IMG/VR virus record: IMGVR_UViG_3300024324_000009
Coordinates: 1 to 64,000 of that record
Strand: one strand, 5' to 3'
Length of the DNA: 64,000 nt
Origin: a virus
Shown here: one piece after another, positions 29,036 to 38,619 of the stretch
Layout of the letters: each line of letters starts with the position of its first letter
How positions within the stretch are numbered: position 1 is the stretch's first letter
Translations under genes and position numbers: made by a program
Notes under the pieces: generated by a model
What the model was told of the DNA's origin: nothing
The model's input: the letters and a program-made list of their open reading frames with translations, nothing else
Database searches by the model: none

Positions 29036-30205
29036 ATGGCAACAGTAATAGTAAATGAAAACCGACCATCAACTTTAGAAATTACAACTTGCGTTGCGAG
29101 TTGTCCCGGTATCGGTACGTCTGTAGATATTATACCTAGTACACAAGGTCAAGTTGGTGTTATCATAGCAGAAAAAGGAATCCCCGGCCCACCCGGGCCA
29201 CCCGGATTGCAGGGACCACCCGGCACTGGAGAGAAGGGAGATAAAGGAGATGCGGGAGACGAAGGCCCACAAGGTCCAGTAGGAGCAGGACTGCAACGCA
29301 TAGATATTACAGATAATATTGAGACAATATCTCTTACCGACCCTTTATTAGAATCTATTTCAATAGTAGGAACAACAGGTAGCTATGTAGATATTGACTC
29401 AGCAAACAACATTATTACCATATCGTCCGAACAAGTAAATGGCAATTACGCACCCATCAACCATACTCATCCTCACACAGACATTACAGATTGGACTGAA
29501 GCAGTACAAGATACTATGGGTGACACCCTAGAGGCTGGTTATGGTATAAAAATTGTATACAATGATGCAGACTACAACAATATTGTTATTAGTAGTACTG
29601 GTCTGACCGTAGGAACAAATGTACAGGCTTGGAATGTAAACCTACAAGAAATATCAGATTTAAGTGTGACTGACAACAAAATATTCTTTGGTGATGGAGT
29701 AGATAGTATTTCTCTAATAGATTTTAGTGACCTTGCTGTAGACTTGGTAGCAGAACCATCACAACAAGGAATGCGTGATGTTTTAGGCCTAGGTACTTCC
29801 GCAACAGAAGATGATACTAAATATGCTGTGATTGATGGAGGAAATGCTTTTACAGGAGGGGAACAAACATTTAATGACTTTGCTATTAGTAGATTTTCTG
29901 CTAATATTGTTAATGTAACGACAAATACTTTTACTGTTACTCAAGCACACAACGGTAAAGTATTAACTTTTAGTTCAAACACAGGGCCAATTATAGTTGA
30001 CTTTGATGCTAATTTACTAGCCGGTTTTAATTGTTTGGCAGTACAGATGGACGTAGGACAGGTAAGATTTAATAGCGTAGTTAACAGATATAGTGAAACT
30101 AAGTTAGTAGGACAATACTCAATAGGAACTCTTGTTAAAGTGCTTTCTAATCCTTCAACTATCATTCTATCTGGAGATGTAACTTTATATGATGGAGGCC
30201 CATAA
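29036..30205 (+). CDS. Collagen-like tail fibre, 389 aa
   Basis: It starts one base after the giant adhesin stop. Residues about 48-85 are Gly-X-Y triplets with one interruption (GPPGTGEKGDKG). The next section has a HTHPHTDITDW stretch, with His spacing typical of trimeric fibre metal sites. A shaft-like segment follows (AGYGIKIVYN...VISSTGL). The C-terminal domain (FTVTQAHNGKVLTFSSNTGP, AGFNCLAVQMDVGQVRFNS, VGQYSIGTLVKVLS, IILSGDV) is a beta domain I recognise from many phage fibres. It overlaps the next start as TAATG. The first 47 residues resemble the start of the 4819-aa protein in layout (short beta N-terminus, then collagen), suggesting both dock in similar ways. Confidence 0.75.
   Translation: MATVIVNENRPSTLEITTCVASCPGIGTSVDIIPSTQGQVGVIIAEKGIPGPPGPPGLQGPPGTGEKGDKGDAGDEGPQGPVGAGLQRIDITDNIETISLTDPLLESISIVGTTGSYVDIDSANNIITISSEQVNGNYAPINHTHPHTDITDWTEAVQDTMGDTLEAGYGIKIVYNDADYNNIVISSTGLTVGTNVQAWNVNLQEISDLSVTDNKIFFGDGVDSISLIDFSDLAVDLVAEPSQQGMRDVLGLGTSATEDDTKYAVIDGGNAFTGGEQTFNDFAISRFSANIVNVTTNTFTVTQAHNGKVLTFSSNTGPIIVDFDANLLAGFNCLAVQMDVGQVRFNSVVNRYSETKLVGQYSIGTLVKVLSNPSTIILSGDVTLYDGGP
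29177..29290 (+). repeat. Collagen-like Gly-X-Y stretch with one interruption
   Basis: About twelve Gly-X-Y triplets: a Pro-rich first part, a one-residue break at GT-GEK, then charged GDK/GDA/GDE triplets typical of bacterial collagens. Confidence 0.9.
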
Positions 30206-30432
30206 TGGTATACATTTTGCCTCCTTTTTATGGCATACAAAGTAGAGACAGTGAAGCTAAAAGAGAACAAAATCTAAAACTTAAAGTGTATTACATTGGC
30301 GTAGATGTATTTTGCTATGGTGACACGGCACTACAAAGTGATTATGGAGACCCGATCAATCCTGTCTCATCTCAAAGTCTTGCATTTTATCAAAAGATAA
30401 ACTCTTCTGACCACGACAGAGGAGATATATAA
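30205..30432 (+). CDS. Small hypothetical protein, 75 aa
   Basis: The product begins MVYILPPFYGIQSRDSEAKR and is followed by KLKVYYIGVDVFCYGDTAL. It is locked into the operon by TAATG overlaps at both ends (30203-30207 and 30430-30434), which is the main evidence that it is real. There is no signal peptide, membrane segment or recognised motif. It lies between a collagen-like fibre and a LamG-like protein and is probably a minor structural protein or connector; this is inference from position. Confidence 0.5.
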   Translation: MVYILPPFYGIQSRDSEAKREQNLKLKVYYIGVDVFCYGDTALQSDYGDPINPVSSQSLAFYQKINSSDHDRGDI

Positions 30433-33400
30433 TGAGCACACTATTTTTTGATGGCTTTGACAGAGCGTATAATGATCCAATCTTAGACCCAAAATATTGG
30501 TCGCAGGAACACATTGGATCAAACACAGAGGCTTCAAGCCCTATGTATTGTTTTGAAGGAAATGTGATTCAGTCCGGCAACAGAGGAAGTAAAGACTATC
30601 CCACTCGAAGAATTAACGGACACGGTTATTATCCTTCTACTTATCCATTTAGACTTATTACCTATCACATATCTCCTTTTGCAGCCGAACTGCCTTCTGG
30701 TCAACACTATAGCGTTTGGAATGCATATCCGGGCGTAGGCAATGCTCCGGGCTACGTAACACTAGTCAATGTAAACGCTAGGAATGAATTTGATCTTTCT
30801 CCTATAGACTATATAGCACTTACAGGTTTTGACAATGTAGCTGAAGATGCTACTTCAGCATATGTGGGATGCAGGTTTTTAGGAATAGAAACGAAAAGTC
30901 TTGATTTTGTTTCTAATCCAGACCGCTTCGGAGACAAACACCCATTGATGGCTTTCGTTAGCGGTAATCAAACAGGTGTGCTATTAAGTGTAGTCAGAGT
31001 TTCTGGTAATTGGTTCCGTAACCAGAAGATAGACGATGGGCTTTCTCCTATAACTATGGGTTTACAAGTAGAACAGAATGGTAGAGTTAGTGGAATATTT
31101 GATCTAAATGTATCTTCACTCGTTGACGATTTTCAAATACGTTCTATTGCAGATGTAGATGGTCCCAATACCATGAATGTAAACACTGGAAAAGTATTAA
31201 CAATAACTAAAAATCCTCCACCTGTTCAAAGCCAAGAGAATCAGAACTGTACACTTTCTAGATGGGCTATGATCAATGTAGAAATACAGTATGACCCAAC
31301 ACCGCTCATTTCTGTACAAGTAGAAGGAGTAGACTGTGTGGCTATACCGTTAGATGATTCTAGCGTAGATATATCAGACAGGTCCGATCCCAATCTTAGT
31401 TTTGAGATAGAAATTGAGCCTGTACCTTTTAATAAAGTAGAAATTTTTAATAGATCGTATGACTCAGATATTAAACAACCTTATTACAATAATCCTACGA
31501 ACATTATTCGCTATACTAGTAACTATTATATGGGAGGTCGTCAAATGGCAATCGATGACTTACATATAAATGACAACGCTTTACCAGAACCTACAGGCAG
31601 ATTAGGCTTAGAGGCAAGAACGGTCAGGCTTTTTCCGGGCTTCCCCGAACATTATAACACAGGACTAGGTAACGATGCTTTTTTTCCAGACGGTCTTAGT
31701 GAATGGTCTGGTTTAGATGAGGTACATGAATATATTATAGATAATACTCTGATTTTTTGCTGTGTAGAACCTCTCTCTCTAACGGGTACGTATCAAAAAC
31801 GTAATTGTGTAAAAGATAAAGACTGCTTCAAAGAAGGCTTACCTTGGGAGACAGGAACTTGCGGAGGTGGTGCTAAATACATTTACAGTTATAATTCTGG
31901 AGACATACAAACTTTTCCATACTTTGCTTATACAGATGAGGCTTTCTCTAATTTTATGTATCTCAATCTGCCTTCTTATACCACTCAAGGCTGTGATTGG
32001 ACTCCTGAAGGCGGCTACGAAGGCGATATGTCGCCTTTGCCTCCTCGTCCTTTACAATTTAATGCAGATAATGAATCTGTTTGGAGAAACTATCTTGCAA
32101 GTGGAATAGGCGGCATTAAAGTATACAATGAATACAAGAACGAATTTTTACATTCTGCTTTTGAAAATGTGTTTTTTAGTCCAGATTCAGAGAATTGGCC
32201 TCCTGTTGACCTAAACAAAACAGATGCACATCTGATTTTTGATGACAGTTTGTTTAATACTACAAATATACTTAATTCAGGAATAGCGACTACAGGAACA
32301 GAAACATTTTTTCCAGACGATAGAATGTGCTTAATAACTGGTACTGACATGATGTTTCCTGCCGATCCAGATAAATGGTCTGTGGGCAGAGGAATAAATT
32401 TTAATGGTGGACATGTATTGCCTTACATGACTAACCTAAGTCGGTATCAGTATAATATGCAAAGGTTCGGAGTCTGTGAAGAGTGCCCCGAAACAAACGG
32501 CATAGATAGATGGAGTGGGTCAGGTGTAAATTCTGGGCAGGCTTGGACTATTAGTACATGGGTCTACTTTGAGAACGAAGACGATATCATTCATTTATAT
32601 TCTAGATTTTTTGATGATGACATTAATATTTCTGGAGGTATAGATTATATTAGAGGTATGGACAGAAACCAATACTTATTTAATCTTGGTGACGATCCAC
32701 CCGGAGACCCAATTTTTCCAGACGCATACTATCTCTCTTGCGAAAATCCACCTGACCCCAATGGTGTTTCACCTGATCCTGCTTATTGGGACTGCAATGA
32801 TTATTATACTGCTACAGGAGGAATACCTTTACTGAATAGAGAGAATAATTATGGAGAATGGCAGTTTGCATTGTATGCTACTCGTTCAGGCATCAGACTG
32901 TCTACAATAGGTGCTGCTACTAATTTATATTATTATAGGTTTCAGCAAGACCCGCTACCCGGAACTGACATAAGTAACGAGTTCCCTCCTAATGACCCTA
33001 CTAGTTTTCAAAACCTAGACAGTGTTCCTTATACACAGCAGTTTCAAGGAAGCATGGAGAATCCTATAGGATACAGAGAATGGTTCTTTAGTGGAGAAAT
33101 ACCAGTTAAACAATGGTGTCACATAGAAATCAACAAATCATCAGACAGGACAGTAAGAGTTTTTGCTTCTGGTTATCCTGCAAGTGGACACCAAGTAGTA
33201 GCAGGTTCTCATGTAACCAACTGGTACAGAGGTCTTATGCAAGATATGTGTGGAGAAACTTTAACAGGGCCAACTCCTGATCTTTACAGATTTAATGCTT
33301 CTGGATTTAACTTTAACTACTACAATGCTCCCGAAGATAGGGTTCAGCCTTTTCCTTGGATAGATGTAGGCCCAATATTTAATGCTATATATCCAATAGA

Positions 33401-33722
33401 AGGAAATACTGCAATGATCGGCTACCCTAACCCTATGATAGAAGTACCAGTTAGAGTTGGAGGTGGATATTCACAAATAGCAGATTATGTGTATGTAACT
33501 GGGGAAGCTATTCATCTTTCTCAGTACCCATTACCTTCTGTACAAGTTCCTTTGCCTAAAGACTTTTATATGAGTACAGCAAACCCACTTACAGGCATTA
33601 ACAATTTAGAATGTTCCTATGACAACTATTACTTATTTCAAGACCCTGTATCTAATGATCAATGGAGTAGCGGTCTAATTGTATCAAATTCTGGTTTCAG
33701 ATTCGGAGTAAAAAAACTATGA
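30432..33722 (+). CDS. Large virion protein with LamG-like domain, 1096 aa
   Basis: It opens MSTLFFDGFDRAYNDP...YWS, a common start of phage and metagenomic structural proteins with concanavalin-like folds. Residues about 1-390 look like a first jelly-roll (VSGNWFRNQK, RWAMINVEIQYD, YMGGRQMAIDDLHIND). Residues about 460-560 are Cys-rich (NCVKDKDCFKEGLPWETGTC). Residues about 700-1050 contain a second LamG-type fold: GQAWTISTWVYFENEDDI, GEWQFALYATRSGIRLS, VKQWCHIEINKSSDRTVRVF. LamG folds usually bind sugars or surface polymers; an adhesin role is inferred. The stop overlaps the next start as ATGA. Confidence 0.6.
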   Translation: MSTLFFDGFDRAYNDPILDPKYWSQEHIGSNTEASSPMYCFEGNVIQSGNRGSKDYPTRRINGHGYYPSTYPFRLITYHISPFAAELPSGQHYSVWNAYPGVGNAPGYVTLVNVNARNEFDLSPIDYIALTGFDNVAEDATSAYVGCRFLGIETKSLDFVSNPDRFGDKHPLMAFVSGNQTGVLLSVVRVSGNWFRNQKIDDGLSPITMGLQVEQNGRVSGIFDLNVSSLVDDFQIRSIADVDGPNTMNVNTGKVLTITKNPPPVQSQENQNCTLSRWAMINVEIQYDPTPLISVQVEGVDCVAIPLDDSSVDISDRSDPNLSFEIEIEPVPFNKVEIFNRSYDSDIKQPYYNNPTNIIRYTSNYYMGGRQMAIDDLHINDNALPEPTGRLGLEARTVRLFPGFPEHYNTGLGNDAFFPDGLSEWSGLDEVHEYIIDNTLIFCCVEPLSLTGTYQKRNCVKDKDCFKEGLPWETGTCGGGAKYIYSYNSGDIQTFPYFAYTDEAFSNFMYLNLPSYTTQGCDWTPEGGYEGDMSPLPPRPLQFNADNESVWRNYLASGIGGIKVYNEYKNEFLHSAFENVFFSPDSENWPPVDLNKTDAHLIFDDSLFNTTNILNSGIATTGTETFFPDDRMCLITGTDMMFPADPDKWSVGRGINFNGGHVLPYMTNLSRYQYNMQRFGVCEECPETNGIDRWSGSGVNSGQAWTISTWVYFENEDDIIHLYSRFFDDDINISGGIDYIRGMDRNQYLFNLGDDPPGDPIFPDAYYLSCENPPDPNGVSPDPAYWDCNDYYTATGGIPLLNRENNYGEWQFALYATRSGIRLSTIGAATNLYYYRFQQDPLPGTDISNEFPPNDPTSFQNLDSVPYTQQFQGSMENPIGYREWFFSGEIPVKQWCHIEINKSSDRTVRVFASGYPASGHQVVAGSHVTNWYRGLMQDMCGETLTGPTPDLYRFNASGFNFNYYNAPEDRVQPFPWIDVGPIFNAIYPIEGNTAMIGYPNPMIEVPVRVGGGYSQIADYVYVTGEAIHLSQYPLPSVQVPLPKDFYMSTANPLTGINNLECSYDNYYLFQDPVSNDQWSSGLIVSNSGFRFGVKKL

Positions 33723-36289
33723 GTATTTCACAGACCATAAATGTAGCAAATTTAGGACAAGTAGTAACTAACGCAGGAGGAATCACATTTGCTGTAGCAA
33801 CTCCTACTGGTACACTAGGTGCTATATCAACTCTTAATGTTGATGGCTTAAGCGTTAATACTGGCCTTAGATCAGTGCTTGTTAATGTTCCTTGTTCTGC
33901 TTATCAAGGTTCTTTAAATAGTGCAAGTTTTAGCTTTCGCACATTCAGGTCTTCTATTTATTTAAGTGCAGAGGGTAGGCCTCCTTTTGCTTTTGTAAAT
34001 ACTGAAGATCAACTTTTTAATTTGCAGTCACTTGCTCTCGAAAACGGCCTTAGAGTTGATGACTATGTTATATTCAATGCTGATGATCCCTTGTCTGATT
34101 ATAAGATAGGAGATGCCGCACTTTTTATCGGGCCTATTGCCGAACCTCCTGCTGAGAATGCTTGGGTTAGATATCCCGGTGGTATAACTAGTGCTCCTAT
34201 AAACCCATCTACCCCTGTTGCTTCAACCGGAGTTAAAGTAGATGGTAAACTGGTTACTAATGACACGGCCCTTCCTAATAACGCAGGGGCTTGGAACATT
34301 ATGCCGAAAACTGAAAGTAGCTACAGCTACGACATATCAGCTAATGGCTTTATTAATATAGATGTTACAGATGTTGTTAAGGAGATAACAGATCAGCCTC
34401 TTTGGGAAAAGAATAATCAACTATCTATAATTTTTGAACCAGAAGGCAATGATGGGGACTACCTATTTGACATGGGTGTAAGTTCAAGTCAGTTTACATT
34501 TACGACAGACCACAACCCCGTCCCACCATTTAAACCACAAGATATTCAGATTCAATCAGAATATCGAGCATTGGCTGTCACTTGGGAGCCTCCACTTGAT
34601 GATGGTGGTTCTCCAGTAATTGGATATGCTTTTGAATATAGGTCAGAATCAGAACAAGAATGGACTTCGACACTTGGGACTAGTGCAGATGAGCGTTACT
34701 ACAATATAGAAGGTCTTACTCCGGGCATATACTACTATGTTAGAATAGCAGCAGCAAACGAGATAGGCTTAGGAGATTGGGCTACTCCCACCACTCCCGA
34801 AAAACCAAACAATAATGCCCCGGTTCCCATTAACTCCTTGGACTTTAATAGTGCTAACCCTATTCGGGTTAGAATTAGAAGAGACTACTCAGCAGCATGG
34901 GACGCAGCAGACCCAGTGTTAGCCATTGGAGAGCCGGGGTATGTTTTAGATACTAACTTTATGAAAGTAGGAGACGGTCTTAGTAGCTGGACAGGATTAG
35001 GCTATGTCCAAGTCCCAGATAGTACTATTAATTTCCCTCCTCCACCAGATGTGTTTCTAAAAGTAAACGACAATGAGTTCGCTGCTTCTCCTGTAGTAGA
35101 GGTTAATCTTTCAAAAAGTCAACCTTTAACTATCAAAGCTGAAAATGGCATTAAGGCAGAATATAGCAACACCTATAAAACTGTTACTATGTCTTTAGAA
35201 ACTACTTTTAATCCTATACAAAGCGGTACGATTTCGAATCCTGAAGCATTAGGTTCTCAAGGGTCAGTCAGGTACGACAATGAAAGAATATTTATTTGCG
35301 TAGAAGAAAACTTGTGGAAGAGAGTATTACAAGATCAGCCTTGGTTTAATGTCGTTCCAATATCTGTTAGCGATGGTGCTGGGCAATACCCAAGTAATAC
35401 AGTCATATCAGCAGACGGTGCAATAGTACAAGTTCAGTCTAATGGTGATCCCTATCCAGCAAAAGCAGGTACACCTCTTGTTAATGACGGGTTGACTCCT
35501 AGAGGTGGATTTCTTGGAGGCTATATACCAGCAAGTCAAAATTATGACTTCGCTATTCTGTACAATGGTGGTGAATCTAATAGCAATCCTCAATTAGTTT
35601 CAGAAAACCCTATCGCAGTCACAGTCAACGGAGTGGTTATCAAGTCTTCTAAATATTCTGGAGACATAGACATTTTTTCTCCTCCAAATAACTTTGAATA
35701 TGACATGCCGTTTTGGACAAATTATTTTGGTATAGACGGTTGTAACGGTTTAGTATTAGATGATCTAGTTTATGTCTATTATGGAGGACGCTTCGTTAAT
35801 CAGTGTTGGAACACCAATAAGTTTTATGAGTCTAATGAGTATTTTAATGACACAAACTTTGCTGGAGACTATATTAGACATAATGATGGTCACTCAAAAA
35901 TCGTAGGAATAGCATTTGATGGCTATCCTATATATGGACCGTTCGGCTATTCTGACCCACTTAATACCAATTCTAATGTAAGACGCATAGCTTCTTCTTA
36001 CAGGAAACTTGCTACAGATGCTCATAGACCTAACGGATTTAAGTATAATAATTCTTATGTTATAGAAGATGTTACATATACTTTAATAGCCGGTGCGTTT
36101 GTGCAAGACTATCAGTTCGATACCACGTTTGGCGATTTGGATGAATATAATGGCCGATATTGCAAGACTCCAGAATACCCGAATGGCACTTATGCATACT
36201 TTTTGACGTTCTCTGACGACGAATTGCTTTATCCTGCATATCCTTATATAATTGGTACTAGCACTAGGGAGCAGCGTAGTGTATTATAG
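33719..36289 (+). CDS. FN3 + Mtd-N-like + YHYH-domain virion protein
   Basis: 856 residues. The N-terminal 260 residues are beta-rich and unassigned. Residues about 268-365 are a fibronectin type III domain (ALAVTWEPPLDDGGSPVIGY, YYNIEGLTPGIYYYVRIAAA). Residues about 380-431 resemble the Mtd N-terminal fibre module (RIRRDYSAAWDAADPVLAIG, then MKVGDGLSSWTGL), the same type as at the start of the 2217-aa fibre but here internal. Residues about 630-845 are a YHYH domain: DGHSKIVGIAFDGYPIYGPF, then LDEYNGRYCKTPEYPNGTYA, then YPYIIG. YHYH domains occur in bacterial surface proteins and marine phages; their exact activity is not settled. Start by ATGA overlap. Confidence 0.75.
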   Translation: MSISQTINVANLGQVVTNAGGITFAVATPTGTLGAISTLNVDGLSVNTGLRSVLVNVPCSAYQGSLNSASFSFRTFRSSIYLSAEGRPPFAFVNTEDQLFNLQSLALENGLRVDDYVIFNADDPLSDYKIGDAALFIGPIAEPPAENAWVRYPGGITSAPINPSTPVASTGVKVDGKLVTNDTALPNNAGAWNIMPKTESSYSYDISANGFINIDVTDVVKEITDQPLWEKNNQLSIIFEPEGNDGDYLFDMGVSSSQFTFTTDHNPVPPFKPQDIQIQSEYRALAVTWEPPLDDGGSPVIGYAFEYRSESEQEWTSTLGTSADERYYNIEGLTPGIYYYVRIAAANEIGLGDWATPTTPEKPNNNAPVPINSLDFNSANPIRVRIRRDYSAAWDAADPVLAIGEPGYVLDTNFMKVGDGLSSWTGLGYVQVPDSTINFPPPPDVFLKVNDNEFAASPVVEVNLSKSQPLTIKAENGIKAEYSNTYKTVTMSLETTFNPIQSGTISNPEALGSQGSVRYDNERIFICVEENLWKRVLQDQPWFNVVPISVSDGAGQYPSNTVISADGAIVQVQSNGDPYPAKAGTPLVNDGLTPRGGFLGGYIPASQNYDFAILYNGGESNSNPQLVSENPIAVTVNGVVIKSSKYSGDIDIFSPPNNFEYDMPFWTNYFGIDGCNGLVLDDLVYVYYGGRFVNQCWNTNKFYESNEYFNDTNFAGDYIRHNDGHSKIVGIAFDGYPIYGPFGYSDPLNTNSNVRRIASSYRKLATDAHRPNGFKYNNSYVIEDVTYTLIAGAFVQDYQFDTTFGDLDEYNGRYCKTPEYPNGTYAYFLTFSDDELLYPAYPYIIGTSTREQRSVL

Positions 36290-36321
36290 GGTAGTAACTT
36301 TTACCGAAAGGGCTAATAAAT

Positions 36322-36846
36322 ATGTTTGATCATTTAATAACTCCTGCTTTTAAGAACCTTTACAAAGAAGCTATTGATACGCTTATAGTCAACAGCACCA
36401 ATTCTTTAACTGTACCTTGCAAGTTTATATATGACAGTGTAGAACGCAAACTGTGTCCTAATTGTGTATTTGATCCTATACAGCAAAGATCACTCAATAA
36501 GTACAACGGTAGCGGGCCAGCACCTTTTCCTGATCAGAGCATATGCCCTGTCTGTGGTGGATATGGCTTTAGCAACATAAGGAATGAAGAGGTAGCACAC
36601 ATGGGTATTATATTTGACAGTAAGTACTGGATGAACTGGGGTTCTAACTCAGTTAATATTACAGAAGGCATGGTGCAAAGTTTGTCAACTATAAAACTTT
36701 TTAATCAAATTAAAAACTGTAGAGAAATGATTATGGATACTAATCTTTCTCATCTTGGTAACTATAATTATACCAGAGCGGGAGAACCTGAACCAGCAGG
36801 TCTAGGGGATCATATCTACTTAATTACTATGTGGAAAAGATTATGA
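36322..36846 (+). CDS. Zinc-ribbon structural protein, probable neck component
   Basis: 174 residues. Two Cys pairs, LCPNC (C45, C48) and ICPVCGGYG (C75, C78), make a four-cysteine zinc ribbon; the second has the CxxCxGxG form. The start MFDHLITPAFKNLY and the FDPIQQRS...GPAPFPDQ loop between the pairs match a conserved structural protein I associate with the head-tail junction of marine phages. A GAAAGGG site precedes the ATG. It begins the neck/tail gene cluster and overlaps the next gene as ATGA. The head-closure or neck role is inferred from order and resemblance. Confidence 0.55.
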   Translation: MFDHLITPAFKNLYKEAIDTLIVNSTNSLTVPCKFIYDSVERKLCPNCVFDPIQQRSLNKYNGSGPAPFPDQSICPVCGGYGFSNIRNEEVAHMGIIFDSKYWMNWGSNSVNITEGMVQSLSTIKLFNQIKNCREMIMDTNLSHLGNYNYTRAGEPEPAGLGDHIYLITMWKRL

Positions 36847-37478
36847 AATTTGAAGTTACAATACAAGAAACAACTAACCAAATATCTAAAGAGATACTTA
36901 ATGCTATTTTAAAAGAAATGTCAAAGTCTTGGTTTAAAGGCACACAGGCTATTACTAAAGGTCTACCTACAGTAGTAATAGACGGTATAAAGTCTCAACC
37001 AGAATACAGTGCTTTGCTTTCCGGTCAGTTGAAATTTGAATTTGGTCTTACTAATGCAATTACAAAAGTTGAAGAGATTATTAATATTTGGGCAAATAAC
37101 ATTGCACTGACAAACTCTCCTCCTAAAATACGAGGTTCGCAAATAACAGCGTCTTATTCGATCAGTATGATAAAGTCAGATTACAGCGATGTACTTTCAG
37201 CCCCTGCTGCTAAACAATTAATTGATGGAGGTAATTTACCTTGGCTAAATTGGTTATTGACCGCAGGTGGCAGTATTTTAGTTCCGTCTTATGATGTAGA
37301 ATTTGGGCCAAGTTCACGGTCTCGTACAGGTGGTGCTATTATGGTAAAAGGTGGTAGTTACCGAGTTGACCCAAAATATGCTGGAACACTAGGGAATAAT
37401 TGGATTACAAGAGCCGTTGGAAGTGTAAATAACAATATAGAAGAACTTATCACAACATCATTGAGGTCAGCATTATGA
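36843..37478 (+). CDS. Tail-completion/neck-like protein, 211 aa
   Basis: I chose the ATG at 36843 because it overlaps the previous stop as ATGA; a GTG at 36831 would add four residues. The N-terminal half is helical and charged. The second half (NLPWLNWLLTAGGSILVPSY, EFGPSSRSRTGGAIM, YAGTLGNNWITRA) has the compact alpha/beta pattern of small neck or tail-completion proteins, including the [PF]-x-W-[IL] and S-R-[ST]-G turns I recall from that group. Its stop overlaps the next start as ATGA. Location between a zinc-ribbon neck protein and the tube gene fits. Confidence 0.5.
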   Translation: MKFEVTIQETTNQISKEILNAILKEMSKSWFKGTQAITKGLPTVVIDGIKSQPEYSALLSGQLKFEFGLTNAITKVEEIINIWANNIALTNSPPKIRGSQITASYSISMIKSDYSDVLSAPAAKQLIDGGNLPWLNWLLTAGGSILVPSYDVEFGPSSRSRTGGAIMVKGGSYRVDPKYAGTLGNNWITRAVGSVNNNIEELITTSLRSAL

Positions 37479-38563
37479 ATGAAGATTGTTCATGTAGTAA
37501 CGACATAGGCTTTAGTAAAGTAGATGAAATAGGCCCAAGTCAGCTAATTAACCAATTAGAAGAAAATATGAAGGCATTTCTAGACTACGGATTCCTCGAT
37601 ATAGGAGGTTTTGTTAATGTCCACTATTCTACTAGCGGGCTTTATGGAGGAAGTTTCGACAGATTGATGCCAAATGCTGAACCACCTTTTACTGATGGTA
37701 GAATGTACAGAACCCCTAAAAAAGATATAGTTTATGAGTCTGGTATGTCGTATAACGGAATTTCGCCCATTCCTGTTACTGGAGTTATCATCGATAATCA
37801 GTTCATTCCCGGTCCTACAGGCAATTCTCAGCATGGGTTTACAATTAACTATCCAGAAGGCTATGTTTTATTTAACCAGCCTTTAGATAGCAACGTAGAG
37901 GTTTACATGGCTTATTCCTACCGTTGGATACAGGTTTATAAAAGCAGTGCTAGTCCATATTGGAAAGAATTACAAGAACTTAGCTATAAACCCGGAGGTA
38001 TTCATGGCGGTCCCGGTGCTGTTCCTGATTCTCACCCTAGTGATGGAGACCATTGTCCTCCTATGCCAGTGTACAACGGCAACTGTGAATATGTCAACCC
38101 TAACCTGATAGATGCTAACGGAGCAGCACAATACACAGGCTATAGCAACTCACTTAATCATAACCTACAGATGCCCTGTATTGTGGTAGAGCCAGTAGCT
38201 AGAAGTGATGCAAAACCATATCAGTTAGGATGTGTTGATCATTGGATCGACCAAGATATTCTTTTGCATGTGTTTGCAGAAAATGGCATAGATAAAAATA
38301 GAATCTGTGACATAATTAGATTACAGAGAAATAAGACTATCTGCCTGTATGATCAGAACAAAGTGGCTAATAGCGGTGCAAGCCCTCTCAACTGGGATGG
38401 AAGCATTAATCAAAACGGCCTAAATTATCCATCGCTAGTTACGGATAACGATTATATTTTTACAAAATGCTATTTTAAAGACATTAAATTAATGGATATG
38501 GAAAGTTCAAATAAAAATTTGTATTGGTGTACAATAAGGGTAACAACAGAGGTTATTTTGTAG
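37475..38563 (+). CDS. Structural protein, probable tail terminator-like
   Basis: 362 residues, rich in Gly/Pro/Tyr. Residues 1-160 have a VNVHYSTSGLYGGSFDR segment and a strand series ending VYMAYSYRWIQVYKS. The C-terminal third (DAKPYQLGCVDHWIDQDILL, HVFAENGIDKNRICDIIRLQ, NKTICLYDQNKV) looks like an alpha/beta terminator or completion domain in which a strand-helix pair is followed by KTI-x-L. It lies immediately before the tail tube gene, where siphophage tail terminators usually are. The gene is longer than typical terminators (about 130-200 residues), so the N-terminal half is an extra domain. Confidence 0.45.
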   Translation: MNEDCSCSNDIGFSKVDEIGPSQLINQLEENMKAFLDYGFLDIGGFVNVHYSTSGLYGGSFDRLMPNAEPPFTDGRMYRTPKKDIVYESGMSYNGISPIPVTGVIIDNQFIPGPTGNSQHGFTINYPEGYVLFNQPLDSNVEVYMAYSYRWIQVYKSSASPYWKELQELSYKPGGIHGGPGAVPDSHPSDGDHCPPMPVYNGNCEYVNPNLIDANGAAQYTGYSNSLNHNLQMPCIVVEPVARSDAKPYQLGCVDHWIDQDILLHVFAENGIDKNRICDIIRLQRNKTICLYDQNKVANSGASPLNWDGSINQNGLNYPSLVTDNDYIFTKCYFKDIKLMDMESSNKNLYWCTIRVTTEVIL

Positions 38564-38619
38564 TCAAGGCACTACATTCTTTTTTCCAACCAAAATCGAA
38601 ATACTGGAGACAAATACTC

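Noticed and set aside
38524-38619. Upstream in-frame ATG for the tail tube gene
   Set aside because: It lies within the previous gene, without a ribosome site; the ATG at 38620 has GGAG and a typical N-terminus.
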